Made by a program: the position numbers and the translations under genes
DNA from: Aureimonas endophytica
GTDB lineage: Bacteria > Pseudomonadota > Alphaproteobacteria > Rhizobiales > Rhizobiaceae
DNA length: 64,000 nt
Assembly: GCF_014642635.1 (NCBI RefSeq)
Contig: NZ_BMIQ01000001.1
Location: 930,001 to 994,000, forward strand
Direction: 5' to 3'
Part shown: one piece after another, positions 62,927 through 64,000 of the stretch
Numbering within the stretch: the stretch's first letter is position 1
Layout: every line of letters begins with the position of its first letter
The notes under the pieces: model-generated
Told to the model about the DNA's origin: nothing
The model's database searches: none
What the model saw: only the letters and a program-made list of their open reading frames with translations

Positions 62927-63799
62927 ATGACGGCCCGCGCGACGCTTCTCCACTATTCGCATGACGGATTGCGGCTCGCGGTCCGGCTCTGGGGCAGTCT
63001 CGGCGAACCGAGGCTGCCTTTCGTCTGTCTGCCGGGCCTCACGCGCAATTCGCGGGACTTCGCGGGCTTCGCCGAGGCGGTGCGGGCGGGCCCGACGCCG
63101 CGCCCCGTCGTCGCCTTCGACTATCGCGGGCGCGGCGCCTCCGACCGCGCCGGTGACGCGGCCACCTATACGCTCGGCCATGAAATGGCGGATGTGCTCG
63201 CCGGCCTCGATCATCTCGGCATTGCCCGCGCGATCTTCGTCGGCACCTCGCGCGGCGCGCTGATGCTGCATCTCCTCGCCATGGCAGAGCCGGATCGTCT
63301 CGCGGCGGCGGTCCTCAACGATGCCGGGCCGAGACTGGAGATCGAGGGCCTCCTCGCCATCAAGGCCTATGTCGGCAGGACGGGATTGCTCCCCGACTGG
63401 ACGGCGGCCACCGAAGCCGTGCGGCGCATCAATGCCGAGACCTTCCCCGCCCTGACGGAGGCGAATTTCGCGCGGATGGCGCGCGCCAATTTCCGGGAGA
63501 CGGAGGACGGCATCGTCGCCGACTACGACCCACGCCTCGCGGACGGGCTTACGGCGATCGAGGCGGAGACGGCTTTGCCGGAACTCTGGGAGGGTTTCGC
63601 GGCGCTCTCCGCCCTTCCCGTCCTCGTGCTGCGCGGCGAGCACTCGGCGCTCCTGTCGCGCGAAACGGTTCGGCGGATGGCCGAGGCGCATCCCCGTCTC
63701 GAAGCGATCGAGGTGAGCGGCCAGGGCCACGCGCCCCTTCTCGAAACCGCCGACCTGCCGCGACGCATCGGCGAGTTCGCCAGCCGCCACGGCTTCTGA
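62927..63799 (+). CDS. Alpha/beta hydrolase
   Basis: 290-residue hydrolase with VCLPGLTRNSRDF at the oxyanion region, the variant nucleophile elbow GTSRGALMLHL, the Asp in VLVLRGEHSALLS region and the catalytic His in VSGQGHAPLLE. FDYRGRGASDRAG is typical of ester hydrolases and MhpC-like enzymes. Substrate unknown. It begins 13 bases after the transglycosylase stop, so it is probably co-transcribed; a longer frame from 62870 would overlap that gene. Confidence 0.88.
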   Translation: MTARATLLHYSHDGLRLAVRLWGSLGEPRLPFVCLPGLTRNSRDFAGFAEAVRAGPTPRPVVAFDYRGRGASDRAGDAATYTLGHEMADVLAGLDHLGIARAIFVGTSRGALMLHLLAMAEPDRLAAAVLNDAGPRLEIEGLLAIKAYVGRTGLLPDWTAATEAVRRINAETFPALTEANFARMARANFRETEDGIVADYDPRLADGLTAIEAETALPELWEGFAALSALPVLVLRGEHSALLSRETVRRMAEAHPRLEAIEVSGQGHAPLLETADLPRRIGEFASRHGF

Positions 63800-63874
63800 T
63801 CTCGCGGTCCTCGCCGGTTTCGACGCCGATCGTGGATCGCGTTGCGGCCGGCATTTTCGTCTAAAAACGAAAGA

Positions 63875-63896
63875 AGCCCGGCATCGCTGCCGGGCT
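63875..63896 (-). terminator. Intrinsic terminator of the outer-membrane protein gene
   Basis: Arms AGCCCGGCA / TGCCGGGCT with a four-base loop; read on the minus strand it is followed by TCTTTCGTTTTTAG. It ends the gene entering from the right edge and separates it from the hydrolase. Confidence 0.85.
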
Positions 63897-63924
63897 CCCC
63901 ATTCTCGTCCGATCGAAGGATCGA

Positions 63925-64000
63925 TCAGAAGGTGCGCTTGAACTCGAGGAAGCCGCGGGTCTGGTTGTCGCGGTCCGAACCCGGGATGTCGAAGTTGACG
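63925..64000 (-). CDS. C-terminal end of an outer-membrane beta-barrel protein (partial)
   Basis: Only 24 codons are inside the window; the gene runs off the right edge. The end GFLEFKRTF with a final Phe is the sorting signal of outer-membrane barrels, and alternating hydrophobic residues suit a last beta-strand. It could be a porin or an Omp25/opacity-like protein; the piece is too short to choose. Confidence 0.65.
   Translation of the reverse strand, partial: VNFDIPGSDRDNQTRGFLEFKRTF

Overview
The window is high-GC chromosomal DNA (about two thirds G+C by eye) from an alphaproteobacterium of the Rhizobiales/Hyphomicrobiales. Several marks point there: a LysR regulator of the LsrB/VtlR type beside trxB with an AbcR-like small RNA downstream, an LpcC-type LPS core glycosyltransferase, TGA-N9-TCA iron boxes of the RirA type, the dnaG-rpoD pair, and the slt/dapA/smpB cluster. 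The genus cannot be fixed from the sequence. Nearly every base codes, and most genes are housekeeping.

Layout. 1-9.1 kb: end of an unknown acidic protein, metH (with an AT-rich ArsR-type operator), a 3-methyladenine glycosylase, a class III aminotransferase coupled to a nitrilase-type hydrolase and a HAD phosphatase, then two small charged proteins. 9.1-11.9 kb: a CAU tRNA that is the attachment site of a decayed integrated element (arm-type repeats, a low-GC PD-(D/E)XK-like gene, an integrase C-terminal fragment, a degenerate second att site), followed by a frameshifted IS630-type transposase remnant and two small membrane-protein ORFs. 12-15.5 kb: zinc uptake ABC operon behind a Zur-like box, led by a 41-residue membrane protein, convergent with a DUF1007 protein that carries an EF-hand loop. 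15.7-21.1 kb: two dehydrogenases, then a divergent diguanylate cyclase/HD-GYP pair. 21.2-29.8 kb: ilvD, an alpha/beta hydrolase and a pentose phosphate operon (tkt-gnd-zwf-HAD).

29.8-33.5 kb: ferric hydroxamate importer fhuDBC with an iron box. 33.6-37.2 kb: SIMPL, RDD-repeat and DoxX proteins and an ABC exporter. 37.4-41.6 kb: rpoD and dnaG. 41.7-45 kb: a TonB siderophore receptor divergent from a ferri-siderophore-esterase-like gene across a second iron box; with fhuDBC this gives outer-membrane uptake, inner-membrane import and probable iron release. 45-51.5 kb: YqeY, carA, small genes and carB. 51.8-56.5 kb: greA, a BrnT/BrnA toxin-antitoxin pair, two LPS glycosyltransferases and another ABC exporter. 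56.9-59 kb: trxB, lsrB/vtlR and the AbcR-like sRNA. 59.1-64 kb: smpB, dapA, a lytic transglycosylase, a hydrolase and the end of an outer-membrane protein.

The most notable items are the AbcR-like sRNA with a LysR-type box upstream, the tRNA-borne element remnant with its nuclease-like cargo, the zinc operon with an uncharacterised small membrane protein, and the matching iron boxes of the two siderophore loci. I found no CRISPR array, rRNA, intact prophage or clearly new multi-gene system.
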